From contig JAGCTY010000011.1 of NCBI GenBank assembly GCA_017963105.1, positions 1-49,310 on the forward strand: a stretch of 49,310 nucleotides of DNA. The letters are read 5' to 3'. Source of the stretch: Lentisphaeria bacterium (GTDB taxonomy: Bacteria; Verrucomicrobiota; Lentisphaeria; Victivallales; UBA1829). A program made the translations under genes and the position numbers. This document shows, piece after piece, positions 24,846 through 32,730 of this stretch (within the stretch, counting starts at the first letter, position 1; every line of letters starts with the position of its first letter). Under the pieces are notes generated by a model. It made no database searches. It saw only the letters and a list, made by a program, of their open reading frames with translations, and was not told where the DNA came from.

Positions 24846-25913
24846 ATGGCTGAAACCGAACGCTATATCACCTCGACGCTGAACCGCCGCGACGAGACCG
24901 TCGAAAAGACGCTCCGTCCCCGGAAATTCGAGGATTTCCCCGGACAGGACAGCGTCAAGGAACGTCTCAAGGTCTACGTCGAGGCCGCCAAACGGCGCAA
25001 CGAGCCGCTCGGCCATCTCCTGCTCTACGGCCCGCCCGGCCTCGGCAAGACCACGCTCGCCTACATCATCGCCAACGAAAAGGGCGCGAACATCAAATCC
25101 TCCAGCGGCCCGGTCATCGAGAAACCCGGCGACCTGGCGGGTCTGCTTACGTCCATGGAGGACGGCGACATCCTCTTCATCGACGAGATCCACCGCCTGA
25201 ACACTGCGGTCGAGGAGTATCTCTACAGCGCGATGGAGGACTATTTCATCGACATCATGCTGGACCAGGGGCCCGGCGCGCGCTCCGTCCGCCTGAACCT
25301 CGCGAAATTCACGCTCATCGGCGCGACCACCCGCCAGGGGCTTCTCTCCGCCCCGCTCCGCGCCAGGTTCAAGCTTGCGCCGAGGCTCGACTACTACGAC
25401 CCGGAAAACCTCCGGAAGATCGTACAGCGGTCCGCCGGAATCCTGAACGTCGGGATCACCCCCGAGGCCGCGTTCGAGATCGCGCGCAGGAGCCGCGGGA
25501 CCCCGCGCATCGCCAACAACCTGCTGTCCTGGGCGCGCGATTTCGCGCAGGTCCGCGGCAACGGCACGATCGACGACGAGACCGCACGAAAGGCGCTTTC
25601 CATGATGGAGATCGACAGCAACGGCCTCGACGAGATGGACAAACGCATCCTCGAAACCATCGTCGCGAACTTCAATGGCGGCCCGGTCGGCCTGAACTCC
25701 CTTGCCGTCGCCATCGGCGAAGACCCCGGCACTATCGAGGAAGTCTACGAGCCCTATCTCATCCAGGAAGGCTACCTCATGCGTTCGCCGCAGGGGCGCA
25801 TCGCCACCGACCGCGCCTGGTCGCTTTTCGGCCTCACCGCGAAAAACCGCCTGACCGGACGCGCCTCCTCCGGCAAAAAAAACGACCCAGACCAGCCGGA
25901 TTTCTTCAAATAG
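24846..25913 (+). CDS. ruvB: Holliday junction branch-migration helicase RuvB
   Basis: 355 aa AAA+ motor that drives branch migration with RuvA during recombination. Walker A GPPGLGKTT (62-70), Walker B FIDEIH (DEIH 112-115), sensor 1 LIGATTR (157-162) and the arginine finger in LSAPLRARF (about 167-174) are intact. The C-terminal winged helix contains GGPVGLNSLAVAIGED. The C-terminal tail is short and Lys/Asp-rich. RuvA and RuvC are not in the window. It follows mreB by 13 bp, an unusual pairing, and is probably co-transcribed with it. Confidence 0.97.
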   Translation: MAETERYITSTLNRRDETVEKTLRPRKFEDFPGQDSVKERLKVYVEAAKRRNEPLGHLLLYGPPGLGKTTLAYIIANEKGANIKSSSGPVIEKPGDLAGLLTSMEDGDILFIDEIHRLNTAVEEYLYSAMEDYFIDIMLDQGPGARSVRLNLAKFTLIGATTRQGLLSAPLRARFKLAPRLDYYDPENLRKIVQRSAGILNVGITPEAAFEIARRSRGTPRIANNLLSWARDFAQVRGNGTIDDETARKALSMMEIDSNGLDEMDKRILETIVANFNGGPVGLNSLAVAIGEDPGTIEEVYEPYLIQEGYLMRSPQGRIATDRAWSLFGLTAKNRLTGRASSGKKNDPDQPDFFK

Positions 25914-25976
25914 CATCATTCCCCCGTTCAGAACCGGCATTCCGTCCCGGACGCGCCTTCCCCCCCCGCGCTCTCC

Positions 25977-26726
25977 ATGAAAACAGACCTGATCCTACCT
26001 TTCTACAAGCCCCATGAGGGCTGGCTGAACCATCTGCTCGAATCCGTCACGGCGCTCCGGCAGGCGCTGAACGGACGCGGTTCGACTCTGCGCGTCATCC
26101 TGGCCAACGACGGTTCGCCGAAGTCCTGCTACCCGGACGAGGCGCTGGACGCCATCCGCTCCGCCGCCGACGAGTTCATTTTCGCCTCTTACGACGTCAA
26201 TCACGGAAAAGGCTACTGTCTGCGCCATGCGGTCGCGAAGGCGGACGGCGACGTGCAGATTTACACCGACGGCGATTTCCCGTTCGGCTGGCAGTGCGCC
26301 GCCGAGGCGTTCGACCGGCTGAACGCCGGCGCCGACGTCGTGATGGGCGTCCGCGGCGCCGACTACGGCAACGCCCTGCATCCGCTCCGCAGGATTTTAT
26401 CGAAGGGCGTGCGCCGCCTGAACCGGTTCCTGCTCGGGATGCCGGAACGCTGCCTCGACACGCAGGCCGGGATGAAGGGGTTCCGGGGCGCCGGGAAACA
26501 GGCGTTCCTGGACACTACGGTCGACACCTTCCTGTTCGACACCGAGTTCATCCTGCTCGCCTGGGACCGCGGTCTCCGCATCGACTCCATCCCGCTCGTT
26601 CTGCGGCCCGGCCTCTCCTTCTCGAAAATGGGCTGGCTCGTCCTTTTCCGCGAGCTCGGGCATTTCCTCCGCATCATGTGCGCGCACTGGTCCCGTAGAA
26701 AACAGCACCGTCCGGCGCAGGGCTGA
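25977..26726 (+). CDS. Glycosyltransferase family 2 (dolichol-phosphate-mannose synthase-like)
   Basis: 249 aa GT-A glycosyltransferase. The start MKTDLILPFYKPHEGWL, the nucleotide-binding ANDGSP (about 43-48), NHGKGYCLRHAV (about 74-85) and the DxD-type metal motif in IYTDGDFPF (about 95-103) fit the DPM1/DPG-synthase-like branch of GT2. That branch transfers a sugar from NDP-sugar to polyprenyl phosphate. No C-terminal membrane segments are present. DTQAGMKGFRG is also typical. The donor and acceptor cannot be read from sequence. Only 4 bp separate it from the next gene (polysaccharide deacetylase), so the two probably act on the same glycan or lipid-linked sugar, as in ArnC/ArnD-like pairs (inference). 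No clear ribosome-binding site was seen. Confidence 0.85.
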   Translation: MKTDLILPFYKPHEGWLNHLLESVTALRQALNGRGSTLRVILANDGSPKSCYPDEALDAIRSAADEFIFASYDVNHGKGYCLRHAVAKADGDVQIYTDGDFPFGWQCAAEAFDRLNAGADVVMGVRGADYGNALHPLRRILSKGVRRLNRFLLGMPERCLDTQAGMKGFRGAGKQAFLDTTVDTFLFDTEFILLAWDRGLRIDSIPLVLRPGLSFSKMGWLVLFRELGHFLRIMCAHWSRRKQHRPAQG

Positions 26727-26730
26727 CCCG

Positions 26731-27522
26731 ATGAAAAGCATTCTGCTTTCGTTCGACATTGAGGAATTCGACCTGCCGACCGAGTTCGGCGCGGAGATTT
26801 CCCGCGAGGACATGTTCTCCATCGCCGGGGAAGGCGCGCGGCGCGTCCTCCGGACCATGAACGAATCGGGCGCACGCGTCACGTTCTTCGTGACCGCGGC
26901 CTTCGCCCTGGAGTTTCCCGACCTCGTGCGGGAAATGAAGTCTTCCGGCCACGAAATCGCATCCCACGGTTTTTCCCATACCGCGTTCGAGCCCGCCGAC
27001 CTGAAGCGCTCCCGCGAGGCGCTGGAGGAGATCACGGGTTCGCCCGTCCGAGGATTCCGCATGGCCCGCCTCGCCAGGGTCGGCAAACAGGACATCCTGA
27101 ACGCCGGATACGACTACGAGTCCTCCCTGAATCCCGTCTGGCTGCCGGGCCGCTACAGCAACTTCACCGCGCCGCTGAAACCGTTCCGGGAGGCGTGCGG
27201 CCTGTGGCAGCTGCCCGTGTCCGCGCTCCCTGTCGTCCGTTTCCCGCTTTTCTGGCTCTCGTTCAAGAACCTTCCGCTTCCGGTCTATCTCCCGCTGGCG
27301 AAGGCCGCCATGTCCGCCACCGGATTCTTCAACATGTATTCGCATCCGTGGGAATACAACGAACGCGCCGCGGAGGAACAGTGGAAGATTCCGGGCTACA
27401 TCGTCCGTCATGCCGGCGAATCCCAGCGCCGCCGCCTGGGCCGCCTGATCGGGAGCCTCGGCCGCGCCGGGGAGTTCGAGACGTTCAGCGCGTATCTCGA
27501 CCGCACACGGGAAAACGGCTGA
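26731..27522 (+). CDS. Polysaccharide deacetylase (NodB homology domain)
   Basis: 263 aa carbohydrate esterase family 4-like deacetylase. The metal-binding FDIEEFD (8-14) opens the NodB domain. The HxxxH pair is in IASHGFSH (His79, His83), and RGFRMARLAR matches the motif with a catalytic-site Arg. FNMYSHPWEY near residue 195 supplies the late His motif. It has no signal peptide, so the substrate is cytoplasmic or lipid-linked, for example a GlcNAc- or formyl-sugar-polyprenol. Coupling to the GT2 gene 4 bp upstream suggests they modify one lipid-linked sugar (inference). Exact substrate unknown. Confidence 0.85.
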   Translation: MKSILLSFDIEEFDLPTEFGAEISREDMFSIAGEGARRVLRTMNESGARVTFFVTAAFALEFPDLVREMKSSGHEIASHGFSHTAFEPADLKRSREALEEITGSPVRGFRMARLARVGKQDILNAGYDYESSLNPVWLPGRYSNFTAPLKPFREACGLWQLPVSALPVVRFPLFWLSFKNLPLPVYLPLAKAAMSATGFFNMYSHPWEYNERAAEEQWKIPGYIVRHAGESQRRRLGRLIGSLGRAGEFETFSAYLDRTRENG

Positions 27523-27574
27523 TCACGGGAAAAGTGGTTCCTGTAAAAACAGGTGAACGAACGCAGGATACCCC

Positions 27575-27602
27575 TTGAAAACGCGCGGGATGATGATATA
27601 TT
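27575..27602 (+). promoter_or_regulatory. Sigma70-type promoter of the MscS-family gene
   Basis: TTGAAA (27575-27580), 16-bp spacer, TATATT (27597-27602) within TGATATATTA. It lies 90 bp before the MscS-family start and marks a new transcription unit after the deacetylase gene. Confidence 0.65.
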
Positions 27603-27692
27603 AGAACTCCATAAGCGCCCGGACACATGAGAATGAGCATTGCCGGCGTATTCCGGACAAATTGATTTCCACGCAAACAAGGACGGGATGTC

Positions 27693-29252
27693 ATGAGACA
27701 ATCGCGAAAGCTGAAGGTTTGGGGACCGTTTTTTTTCCTGTTGGTTCTGCTGTTTACGACGGTCTTTTCTCAGGAACAGTCTCCCGTTCCCCGAACGGGT
27801 GATGCCGCCGCAGTAGAAGCCCCGGCCGTCGCCGCGCCGTCCCCGCAACAGGAATCCGCCGTCTCACCCGGCGACAAAGGCAATGCGGAAGCGAGCCTCA
27901 GTCCGAAAAAGAAACCCGCCAACATTTCCGAATTGACCTCCTTCGTCAGGGAATCATTGAGGGAGCATCCCGTTACGACCAATCTGTGGCTTGCGGGGGC
28001 GCTGCTCGGCATTATCCTGATCAATCTGGCCATACGGCAGGTCTTCCTGTACGGGCTGAAGCTCGTGTTCAACAGGATTCCGACTCACACCGGCGAGTAC
28101 AAGAAACAGTTTTACGCGACCGCCTCGCGTCTGGCGTTCATCGTGCCGATCGTGGTGGTGTACCTGATCCTGGAAGCGGTGAACGTCAATCCGGAGAACC
28201 TGGTGTTCACCCGCAAGATCTGCATGGCGCTCACGCTCATCTGCGCGGTGGCCGCCGTAATCAGCCTCCTGAATATCCTGGACATCTGGTACCGCAAGCA
28301 TTCCAACACGCACGACCATTCCATCAAAGGCGGCATCCAGCTCATTCAGCTGTTCGCCGTGCTGGTGGCAATCATCATGATCGCGTCCATCCTGATGAAC
28401 AAGAGCCCGGTGATGCTGCTGTCCGGGCTGGGCGCCGTGGCCGCGGTGCTGATCCTGATCTTCCAGGACACGATCCTGGCGCTGGTTTCCGGGATTCAGC
28501 TCAGCACGAACCACATGATCCGGCTCGGCGACTGGATCGAGCTGCCGTCGGAGAACGTGGACGGCATCATCGTGGACATCGCCCTTCACACGGTGAAGGT
28601 GCAGAACTGGGACATGACCATCGTGACCGTGCCGACGCGCAAGCTGACCGTGGAGACGTTCATCAACTGGCGCGGTATCACCGAGGCCGGCAGCCGCCGC
28701 ATCAAGCGATCGATGATCATCGACATGCGGAGCGTCCGGTTCCTCGACGACGAAGAGATCGCCCGTTTGAAGGATTTCGTACTGCTGGACGACTATCTGA
28801 ACGAGAAACGGCAGGAGATCGAAGACTGGAACCATAGCCTCGAGGCGAAGGGCGAAAAGCCTGTCAACGGACGCCGCATCACCAACATCGGCACGTTCCG
28901 CGTCTACGTCGAGAAATATCTCCGTTCGCTGAAAACGGTCAATCCGAACCTGATGATCATGGTGCGCCAGCTCCAGTCGTCCGACATCGGACTGCCGATC
29001 GAGGTGTACTGCTTCGCAAACACGACCGACTGGTATACCTACGAACAGATCCAGTCGGACATCTTCGACCACCTTCTTGCGATCCTGCCCATGTTCGATC
29101 TGAGGGTGTTCCAGCGGAGCAGCGACATCTTCCAGGAGATCGGCCTCATGCGGTATTTTTCCGGCGGCGCGTTCCCGCAGACCCCCGGCGTGCCGCCGGA
29201 CCATCCGGATCCCCGCGGACAGCATGGCGGCACGGGCGGCGAAAAAAGCTGA
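27693..29252 (+). CDS. MscS-family mechanosensitive ion channel
   Basis: 519 aa inner-membrane channel that opens under membrane tension to release solutes in hypo-osmotic shock. An N-terminal hydrophobic segment (about 10-26) is followed by a Pro/Ala-rich linker, then about four to five membrane helices (from 98 to 270). The last, GLGAVAAVLILIFQDTILAL, is the pore-lining helix and leads into the beta domain with LGDWIELPSENVDGIIVDI. The large soluble C-terminal part (about 340-490) resembles the YbdG/MscM branch rather than short MscS. The extreme C-terminus is Pro/Gly-rich and probably disordered. It has its own promoter and sits between glycan genes without obvious functional linkage. Confidence 0.9.
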   Translation: MRQSRKLKVWGPFFFLLVLLFTTVFSQEQSPVPRTGDAAAVEAPAVAAPSPQQESAVSPGDKGNAEASLSPKKKPANISELTSFVRESLREHPVTTNLWLAGALLGIILINLAIRQVFLYGLKLVFNRIPTHTGEYKKQFYATASRLAFIVPIVVVYLILEAVNVNPENLVFTRKICMALTLICAVAAVISLLNILDIWYRKHSNTHDHSIKGGIQLIQLFAVLVAIIMIASILMNKSPVMLLSGLGAVAAVLILIFQDTILALVSGIQLSTNHMIRLGDWIELPSENVDGIIVDIALHTVKVQNWDMTIVTVPTRKLTVETFINWRGITEAGSRRIKRSMIIDMRSVRFLDDEEIARLKDFVLLDDYLNEKRQEIEDWNHSLEAKGEKPVNGRRITNIGTFRVYVEKYLRSLKTVNPNLMIMVRQLQSSDIGLPIEVYCFANTTDWYTYEQIQSDIFDHLLAILPMFDLRVFQRSSDIFQEIGLMRYFSGGAFPQTPGVPPDHPDPRGQHGGTGGEKS

Positions 29253-29270
29253 ACTTCATTTTGAATAATC

Positions 29271-29299
29271 TTGAAAAAAGGGTGAACGCATGGTAGATT
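29271..29299 (+). promoter_or_regulatory. Sigma70-type promoter of the Wzm/Wzt export genes
   Basis: TTGAAA (29271-29276), exactly 17 bp, TAGATT (29294-29299), with TG as an extended -10. It lies 80 bp before the ABC permease start. Confidence 0.65.
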
Positions 29300-29378
29300 A
29301 ATAGGTCGGCGCATCTTTTTTCCATATTTAAGAGGCGCCTGCCCCCGCGCCCTCAAGAAAAATCGTGATGGAGAAACG

Positions 29379-30209
29379 ATGCTGAACACCCTGCGTGATA
29401 TCCTGGATTTCCGGCGGCTGCCGGAGATCGCGGTCTCGAACCGGTCCCTGCTGTGGCAGTTCGTGAAGCGCAGTGTGTCGGCACGGTACAGGGGATCGAT
29501 GCTGGGGATTTTCTGGAGCTTCATCCAGCCGATGATGATGCTGTGCGTGTATACGTTCGTCTTCAGCGTGGTGTTCCGGTCCAGGTGGGGCACGGACATC
29601 GGGAGTGGCCGCGGCTCGTTCGCGATCATATTGTTCTGCGGCCTGGCGCTCTTCAACCTCTTCTCCGAGGCCGTGACCCTGAACAGCGGGATCATCGTTT
29701 CGAACACGAACCTGGTGAAGAAGGTGATCTTCCCGCTGGAGATCCTGCCGCTGTCGCAGACGCTCGCGACGTTCGCCGTGGGCATGGTCTGGTTCTTTCT
29801 GCTGTTTCTCGGCACGGTGTTCGTCTTCGGCAAACTGAGCTTCACGATGCTGCTCCTGCCGCTGGTCCTGATCCCGCTTTTCCTGTTCACGCTGGGCGTG
29901 TCGTTTTTCACGGCCTCGCTCGGCGTGTATGTCCGCGACACGTCGTACGCGGTGGGCGTGGTGCTTCAGATCCTCTTTTTCCTGACGCCGATCTTCTACC
30001 CGGTTTCGGCGATCCCGGAGCGCTTCCGCTGGCCGATCCTGCTGAATCCGCTGACGATCCTGATCGAGGAGGCGCGGAAAGTCTTCCTGTACGGCGAACT
30101 GCCCGACTGGCGGTTTCTCGGCGCGGCCTTCCTGATCTCGCTGCTGGTGCTTCACCTCGGGTTCCTGTGGTTCCACAAGACGAAGAAAGGGTTCGCCGAT
30201 GTCCTCTGA
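29379..30209 (+). CDS. wzm: Polysaccharide ABC exporter permease (Wzm/TagG type, ABC-2 family)
   Basis: 276 aa inner-membrane permease that exports lipid-linked O-antigen-like polysaccharide. The N-terminal LLWQFVKRSVSARYRGSMLG, followed by IFWSFIQPMMMLCVYTFVF, is the signature entrance of O-antigen ABC-2 permeases. About six membrane helices follow, and the late QILFFLTPIFYPVSAIPE motif is characteristic. The last 11 bases overlap the start of the ATPase gene (30199), so the pair is translationally coupled. Together with Wzt it would flip a finished polysaccharide to the periplasm, from where Lpt or other systems move it outward. Confidence 0.93.
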   Translation: MLNTLRDILDFRRLPEIAVSNRSLLWQFVKRSVSARYRGSMLGIFWSFIQPMMMLCVYTFVFSVVFRSRWGTDIGSGRGSFAIILFCGLALFNLFSEAVTLNSGIIVSNTNLVKKVIFPLEILPLSQTLATFAVGMVWFFLLFLGTVFVFGKLSFTMLLLPLVLIPLFLFTLGVSFFTASLGVYVRDTSYAVGVVLQILFFLTPIFYPVSAIPERFRWPILLNPLTILIEEARKVFLYGELPDWRFLGAAFLISLLVLHLGFLWFHKTKKGFADVL

Positions 30210-31569
30210 CGACGTGGTCCTGCGTATCCGGCACATCTCGAAAAGCTTCGAGATCTACGACAAGCCGCGGCACCGTCTGCAGCAGATGCTGTTCGGACGC
30301 TGGAAGACGTACTTCCAGGAATTCCGGGCGCTGAACGACATTGATTTCGAGGTGAAGAAGGGGGAATGCGTCGGCATCATCGGTCCGAACGGCGCGGGGA
30401 AGTCGACGCTGCTCCAGATCGTGACGGGCACGCTTCTGCCGTCGGAGGGCTCCGTGGAACGGCGCGGCCGGATCGCGGCCCTTCTGGAGCTGGGAAGCGG
30501 ATTCAACCCGGAGTTCACCGGGCGGGAAAATGTGTATATGAACGCCGCGATCCTCGGGCTCACGAAGGCCGAGACCGACGCGAAATACGACGACATCGTC
30601 GCCTTCGCGGACATCGGCGAATTCATCGACCGCCCGGTCAAGACCTACTCCTCCGGCATGATGGTCCGCCTGGCATTCGCCGTGAACGCGTTCGTGGATC
30701 CGGACATCCTGATCGTGGACGAGGCGCTGGCCGTCGGAGACGCCTTTTTCCAGCAGAAATGCATGAGGTTCATCCGCAAGTTCAAGGAGAATCATACGAT
30801 CCTCTTCGTCAGTCACGACACCGCCGCCGTGGTGAACCTCTGCGACCGGGCGATCCTGCTGGATCACGGCAGGATCGCGGAGGAAGGAAACGCGAAGGAT
30901 GTCACGGACCATTATTTGAGCGCGTTCTATGCGGCGCGCCAGAACGTGGACGGGATGCCGGCGCCCCGGGACCCGGCCGCGGAGCTTCCCGGCACGGCCG
31001 ATGTGGCGGCAGGCAGCGACGGGGATTTCCGGGACATGCGGCAGGATTTCATCAATGCCGGAAACCTCCGCAACGACTTGGAAATCTTCAGATTCAACCC
31101 CGACGCCGATTCGTTCGGCGACCGCGCGGCGGAAATCGAGTCCGTCGTGCTGGCGGATGAACACGGAACGCCCCTCAGCTGGTGTGTGGGCGGGGAAATG
31201 GTCCGGCTCGAAGTCGTCTGCCGGGCGAACCGTGAACTCTTTTCCCCGCTGGTCGGGTATTATGTCCGGGACCGTCTCGGACAGGACCTGTTCGGGGATA
31301 ACACCTGTCTGACCACGCAGCAGACCGGACCGCTGACCGTGCTTCCGGGGGAATCGTTCCTTGCGGAATTCGAGTTCCGGATGCCGCTTCTCAACAAGGG
31401 TAGTTATTCCATCCTTGTCGCGGTTGCCAGCGGGACGCAGCATCAGCATGTCCAGCATCACTGGATTTACGACGCGGTCGTTTTCCAGTCGCATACGGAC
31501 AGTTTCTGCGGCGGCCTGCTCGGGATTCCCCACAAACGAATCGTCCTGAAGAAAAAGGCGGCCGGCTGA
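30199..31569 (+). CDS. wzt: Polysaccharide ABC exporter ATPase with C-terminal glycan-recognition domain (Wzt type)
   Basis: 456 aa. The N-terminal nucleotide-binding domain has Walker A GPNGAGKST (62-70), signature YSSGMMVRL (from 150), Walker B ILIVDEA (170-176) and switch FVSHD. The spacing and the long insert after the first strand are typical of Wzt/TagH. The C-terminal part (about 295-450, beginning near FRFNPDADSFGD) matches the Wzt_C beta-sandwich that recognises the modified end of the glycan in O9a-type systems. A linker rich in Pro and Ala (about 250-290) joins them. This suggests chain-length control by an end-cap; the methyltransferase 17 bp downstream could supply it (inference). 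Confidence 0.93.
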   Translation: MSSDDVVLRIRHISKSFEIYDKPRHRLQQMLFGRWKTYFQEFRALNDIDFEVKKGECVGIIGPNGAGKSTLLQIVTGTLLPSEGSVERRGRIAALLELGSGFNPEFTGRENVYMNAAILGLTKAETDAKYDDIVAFADIGEFIDRPVKTYSSGMMVRLAFAVNAFVDPDILIVDEALAVGDAFFQQKCMRFIRKFKENHTILFVSHDTAAVVNLCDRAILLDHGRIAEEGNAKDVTDHYLSAFYAARQNVDGMPAPRDPAAELPGTADVAAGSDGDFRDMRQDFINAGNLRNDLEIFRFNPDADSFGDRAAEIESVVLADEHGTPLSWCVGGEMVRLEVVCRANRELFSPLVGYYVRDRLGQDLFGDNTCLTTQQTGPLTVLPGESFLAEFEFRMPLLNKGSYSILVAVASGTQHQHVQHHWIYDAVVFQSHTDSFCGGLLGIPHKRIVLKKKAAG

Positions 31570-31586
31570 GCCGCCGGGAGAAAACG

Positions 31587-32684
31587 ATGTGCCCCGATCC
31601 TGAAACGAAACCGATTCACCTGGATGATTTCATCATAGACTACTGGATCCCCGGCGTCCCGGGGTGGCTGGGCCACACATATTTCGCCGGTCTGCTGATG
31701 AAGGAGTTTCGTCCCCGCGTTTTCGTCGAGCTGGGGACGCATTACGGCAATTCCTATTTTGCGTTCTGCCAGTCCGCGAAAAAGTATGGCGTCGATGTGT
31801 GCTGCTACGCGGTGGATTCCTGGAAGGGAGAGGCGCAGGCGGGGGAATACGGAGAGGAAGTGTACCGTGCGGTTTCCGACTACAATGACCGGAACTATTC
31901 CACGTTCTCCACACTGCTGCGGGGGATGTTCGACGACTACGCCGGCCGGTTCGAGGACGGGACGATCGACCTGCTGCATATCGACGGGTTCCACTCCTAT
32001 GAAGCGTGCAGGCATGATTTCGAAACATGGGTCGGCAAGGTGCGCCCCGGCGGGATCGTGCTGTTCCACGACATCGCGGTCCGCCAGGACGGATTCGGCG
32101 TCTGCGCTTTCTGGGATGAGGTCAGGAAGCAGACCGCTGAGTCGTTTGCATTTAATCACTCCAACGGGCTGGGTGTCTGGCGCAAGCCCGGCGGCCCCGA
32201 ACTGGAGTCCCCGGTCCTGCGGGGGCTGTTTCGCCCGGACTGGGAGATCGTCGCCGCGGTCGTCAACAAAGCGCTGGAAACGTCAACGGTGCTGAATGCG
32301 ATCGACAAATCACTCTGCTTCCGGGAGCTGGAACAGAAGAACAGTCAGCTGGAGCAGGCTTACTGGATGTCCGAGCTGAGTTTTTCCATGCTTTTCGGCA
32401 GAGCCGTTCTCCTTTCCCTGAAACTGCTTCTGGGGAGTCCCCTGATTCTTCTTGTTCCCCTGTGCCTCCTGAAGCCCTTCAGGACCGGCTTCGTCAAAAA
32501 ACTGCTGAATCGTTACCGTACCTGGTTCGACGCCTGGATCCGCACGTCTCTTCGGATCCTGTACCGGTTGTCTCCCGCGGCTGTGCAGCGGTTCCTTTCC
32601 GGTACATACGCGCCTTCTCTCCGGGACAGTCCCGAACCTGTGATTCCGGATGAACGGATAATCAAGGAAACGCCGGGAAAATGA
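31587..32684 (+). CDS. Class I SAM-dependent methyltransferase with C-terminal hydrophobic region
   Basis: 365 aa. The N-terminal two-thirds is a Methyltransf_24-like Rossmann domain: SAM-binding VFVELGTHYGNSYFAF (about 46-61), the acidic LLHIDGFHSYEACRHDF (about 131-147) and GGIVLFHDIAV (about 156-166). Such domains often occur in O-antigen clusters and can methylate sugars. The C-terminal part has a short coiled coil (about 247-262) and a hydrophobic segment (LLGSPLILLVPLCLL, about 284-298) that may attach it to the membrane. It lies 17 bp after wzt, so chain-end methylation recognised by Wzt_C is a good hypothesis. The exact acceptor is not identifiable. Confidence 0.75.
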   Translation: MCPDPETKPIHLDDFIIDYWIPGVPGWLGHTYFAGLLMKEFRPRVFVELGTHYGNSYFAFCQSAKKYGVDVCCYAVDSWKGEAQAGEYGEEVYRAVSDYNDRNYSTFSTLLRGMFDDYAGRFEDGTIDLLHIDGFHSYEACRHDFETWVGKVRPGGIVLFHDIAVRQDGFGVCAFWDEVRKQTAESFAFNHSNGLGVWRKPGGPELESPVLRGLFRPDWEIVAAVVNKALETSTVLNAIDKSLCFRELEQKNSQLEQAYWMSELSFSMLFGRAVLLSLKLLLGSPLILLVPLCLLKPFRTGFVKKLLNRYRTWFDAWIRTSLRILYRLSPAAVQRFLSGTYAPSLRDSPEPVIPDERIIKETPGK

Positions 32685-32730
32685 AGAAGATGCTAAGAGA
32701 ACCGGAGCTTTTTCCGTCTAATTCCGGAGA

